Translations under genes and position numbers: made by a program
Notes under the pieces: model-generated
What the model was told of the DNA's origin: nothing
Database searches by the model: none
The model's input: only the letters and a program-made list of their open reading frames with translations
Source: Arctopsyche grandis
Lineage: Eukaryota > Arthropoda > Insecta > Trichoptera > Hydropsychidae
Reading direction: 5' to 3'
Assembly (NCBI RefSeq): GCF_051622035.1
Contig: NC_135359.1
Location: 22,540,001 to 22,604,000 of the forward strand
Length of the DNA stretch: 64,000 nucleotides
Shown: one piece after another, positions 62,801 to 64,000 of the stretch
How the letters are laid out: each line of letters starts with the position of its first letter
Numbering within the stretch: position 1 is the first letter of the stretch

Positions 62801-64000
62801 ACTAAAGTTTTCGGAAGCAGGAGATGATGTTGGTGTGCTCTTAATGGTGTGACCAGATTTTTCAGATCCAGCTTCAGAACATTGTTCACTTTTCGAACGC
62901 TTCGAGGAATGATCCTCTTCAGATCGGGCACTTTCTTTGCTCTTCGCTGACAGACTAGACTTTTCGGAAGCATGAGACGATGTTGGTGGGCTCTTTATGG
63001 TGTGACCAGATTTTTCAGATCCAGCTTCAGAACAGTGTTCACTCTGCGCACGTTTTAAGGAATGATCCTCTTCGGATCGTGCACTATCTTTACTCTTTGC
63101 TGACACAATTGACTTTTCGGAGGCAGGAGATGATGTTGGTGTGCTCTTTGTGGTATGACCAGATTTTTCAGATCCAGCTTCAGAACATTGTTCACTTTTC
63201 GAACGCTTCGAGGAATGATCCTCTTCAGATCGCGCACTTTCTTTGCTCTTCGCTGACACACTTGACTTTTCGGAAGCAGGAGACGATGTTGGTATGCTCT
63301 TTGTGGTATGACCAGATTTTTCATATCCAGATTCAGAACAGTGTTCTGTCTGCACACGCTTTAAGGAATGATCCTCTTCGGATCGTGTACTTTCTTTGTT
63401 CTTCGCTGACACAATAGAATTTTCGGAAGCAGGAGACGATGTTGGTATGCTCTTTGTGGTATGAACAGATTTTTCAGATCCAGCTTCAGAACAGTGTTCA
63501 CTCTGCGCACGTTTTAAGGATTGATCCTCTTCAGATTGTGCACTATCTTTACTCTTTGCTGACACAATTGACTTTTCGGAGGCAGGAGACGATGTTGGTG
63601 TGCTCTTTGTGGTATGACCAGATTTTTCAGATCCAGCTTCAGAACATTGTTCACTTTTCGAACGCTTCGAGGAATGATCCTCTTCAGATCGCGCACTTTC
63701 TTTGCTCTTCGCTGACACACTTGACTTTTCGGAAGCAGGAGACGATGTTGGTATGCTCTTTGTGGTATGACCAGATTTTTCATATCCAGATTCAGAACAG
63801 TGTTCTGTCTGCACACGCTTTAAGGAATGATCCTCTTCGGATCGTGTACTTTCTTTGTTCTTCGCTGACACAATAGAATTTTCGGAAGCAGGAGACGATG
63901 TTGGTATGCTCTTTGTGGTATGAACAGATTTTTCAGATCCAGCTTCAGAACAGTGTTCACTCTGCGCACGTTTTAAGGATTGATCCTCTTCAGATTGTGC
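59873..64000 (-). CDS. Large Ser/Lys/Glu-rich tandem-repeat protein, 5' end outside window
   Basis: The frame is open from the window edge at 64000 to a stop at 59873 (over 1370 codons) with no start visible; the start is to the right of the window. The N-terminal two thirds are 51-residue units, for example SAKSKESARSEEDHSSKRSK, then SEQCSEAGSEKSGHTTKS and a PTSSPASE linker. There are 13 full units plus a partial one. The C-terminal part (about 59873-61900) has older, degenerate versions (SEKSSHTILSK and similar), preceded by a small Cys cluster, CTCCYCMEKKRQIDSCEC. It ends with a helical LYEVIDYFARSMIQENVLSL and a DCDCRAPY tail. Acidic/basic, serine-dense sequence suggests a disordered, heavily phosphorylated scaffold. 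I recognise no family. The final helix is amphipathic and might be a docking helix, which is speculation. Confidence 0.75.
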   Translation of the reverse strand, partial: AQSEEDQSLKRAQSEHCSEAGSEKSVHTTKSIPTSSPASENSIVSAKNKESTRSEEDHSLKRVQTEHCSESGYEKSGHTTKSIPTSSPASEKSSVSAKSKESARSEEDHSSKRSKSEQCSEAGSEKSGHTTKSTPTSSPASEKSIVSAKSKDSAQSEEDQSLKRAQSEHCSEAGSEKSVHTTKSIPTSSPASENSIVSAKNKESTRSEEDHSLKRVQTEHCSESGYEKSGHTTKSIPTSSPASEKSSVSAKSKESARSEEDHSSKRSKSEQCSEAGSEKSGHTTKSTPTSSPASEKSIVSAKSKDSARSEEDHSLKRAQSEHCSEAGSEKSGHTIKSPPTSSHASEKSSLSAKSKESARSEEDHSSKRSKSEQCSEAGSEKSGHTIKSTPTSSPASENFSVSAKSTESARSEEDHSSKRSKSEQCSEARSEKSGHTIKSTPTSSPASENSIVSAKSTESTRSEEDHSLKRVQSEHCSEAGSEKSVHTTKSITTSSPASENSIVSAKSTESTRSEEDHSLKRVQSEHCSEAGSEKSVHTTKSITTSSPASENSIVSAKSTESTRSEEDHSLKRVQSEHCSEAGSEKSVHTTKSITTSSPASENSIVSAKSTESTRSEEDHSLKRVQSEHCSEAGSEKSVHTTKSITTSSPASENSIVSAKSTESTRSEEDHSLKRVQSEHCSEAGSEKSGHTTKSTPTSPLIVSHTSSKFNPSEIDRMDKSSDTFIDGKQINKEHCTCCYCMEKKRQIDSCECLKTEEFSDIEDSVVDDTIKTSEESKNQSSEAVIEKFKKISKNDDNFGSEKRLIKSNESIVTDTENDKETFKIDEFSEAESKKSIHTVTHIRSSASPSEKTRMSRSKENALSRSEYSPKVSKYGQNLKSETEKSSMTTISKRSGMMTNKISSPFKLECSSKTSTSNKSSEIVYKKSNHSAMSNGIPTPASEKSTVSVKSKESLSKTQNFSKASKNDQNLKYGTEKSSHTILSKLISYSVSKNSNSKESTKSGAYIYSDGSNCDNISKNGSQNSSHPISSSPNSSPVSEKARVSLKNKEITKSEIDYFSDDSKSYSSSKGAFEKSIHLTTSKSSLSAACEETSMLAKSKEGTNSEANNSSDSSKSDHISKAISEKYSHTILSIPTSILASQNSNVSVKNKDSTQLEADISSQYSTSHSKALQKDGSEKSIYCTTSERSSPVSKESNVIVKKKESEKSEEGHASEGEDGSEKSKRSTLTHCDESTTTLKSKSATIEVKNASDVSKCKQSSVSGADFENCRKYLNSQAAGVDNVNFSVEEVIIEKNPEFSPEKSSRVQLRDKQSIGMDSDASNVSQKQTRISQKQRRLYEVIDYFARSMIQENVLSLAKQSISRKLDKTDCDCRAPY
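61900..64000. repeat. 153-bp coding minisatellite with 459-bp higher-order period
   Basis: DNA-level repeats of 153 bp underlie the 51-residue units. Five neighbouring units at about 61890-62660 are almost identical over most of their length, while 62980-63440 and 63440-63900 match at three-unit (459-bp) spacing. The array continues past the window edge. Confidence 0.9.

Noticed and set aside
62980..63876. Two 145-codon plus-strand frames with matching sequence
   Set aside because: Antisense shadows of the coding minisatellite; they repeat only because the DNA repeats.

Overview
The window is nuclear DNA from an insect. The evidence is GT-AG split genes, a dopamine transporter closely matching insect DAT, an AT-rich background full of TATGTATG-type motifs, and many Helitron, hAT, piggyBac, RTE-like and tRNA-SINE remnants. 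A holometabolous insect, perhaps a lepidopteran, fits best, but I cannot fix the order from sequence alone. There are no bacterial-style operons; most of the window is introns and repeats.

Three genes are well supported. (1) 22596-28657, minus strand: an eight-exon gene whose splice phases all agree. It encodes a ~604-residue single-pass receptor with a signal peptide, Cys-containing ectodomain, one membrane helix, a lysine-rich stop-transfer and a cytoplasmic SEFIR domain, so it is an interleukin-17-receptor-like protein. (2) 45395-58035, plus strand: a ten-exon dopamine transporter (DAT, SLC6 family), 637 residues, complete and in phase. A second TATA promoter with a short coding exon lies 5.4 kb upstream and may give an alternative N-terminus. 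(3) 59873-64000, minus strand, open at the window edge: a Ser/Lys/Glu-rich protein built from 51-residue repeats, tail-to-tail with DAT. Two weaker candidates are a terminal exon (115-304) and a CpG-rich first exon (7859-8042), both minus strand.

Layout. 1-8.7 kb: possible exons of unidentified gene(s), an RTE-like 3' fragment, a hAT MITE and a GC-rich promoter-like block. 8.8-13.6 kb: a fold-back repeat, then a 4.03-kb non-coding LTR retrotransposon with identical 1039-bp LTRs, lying inside an (AT)n microsatellite. 13.8-22.5 kb: SINE, Helitron, MITEs and fold-backs. 22.6-28.7 kb: the SEFIR receptor, whose 3.7-kb first intron is filled with SINE and Helitron-like DNA. 28.7-39.8 kb: gene-poor repeats, including a dead hAT transposase. 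39.8-58 kb: DAT, with a 7.3-kb intron holding SINE, MITE, RTE and Helitron copies and a non-repetitive block with homeodomain-like sites. 58-64 kb: a shared 3' intergenic region and the repeat protein.

DAT clears synaptic dopamine. The SEFIR receptor would act in cytokine-like signalling. Nothing in the sequence links the three genes functionally.
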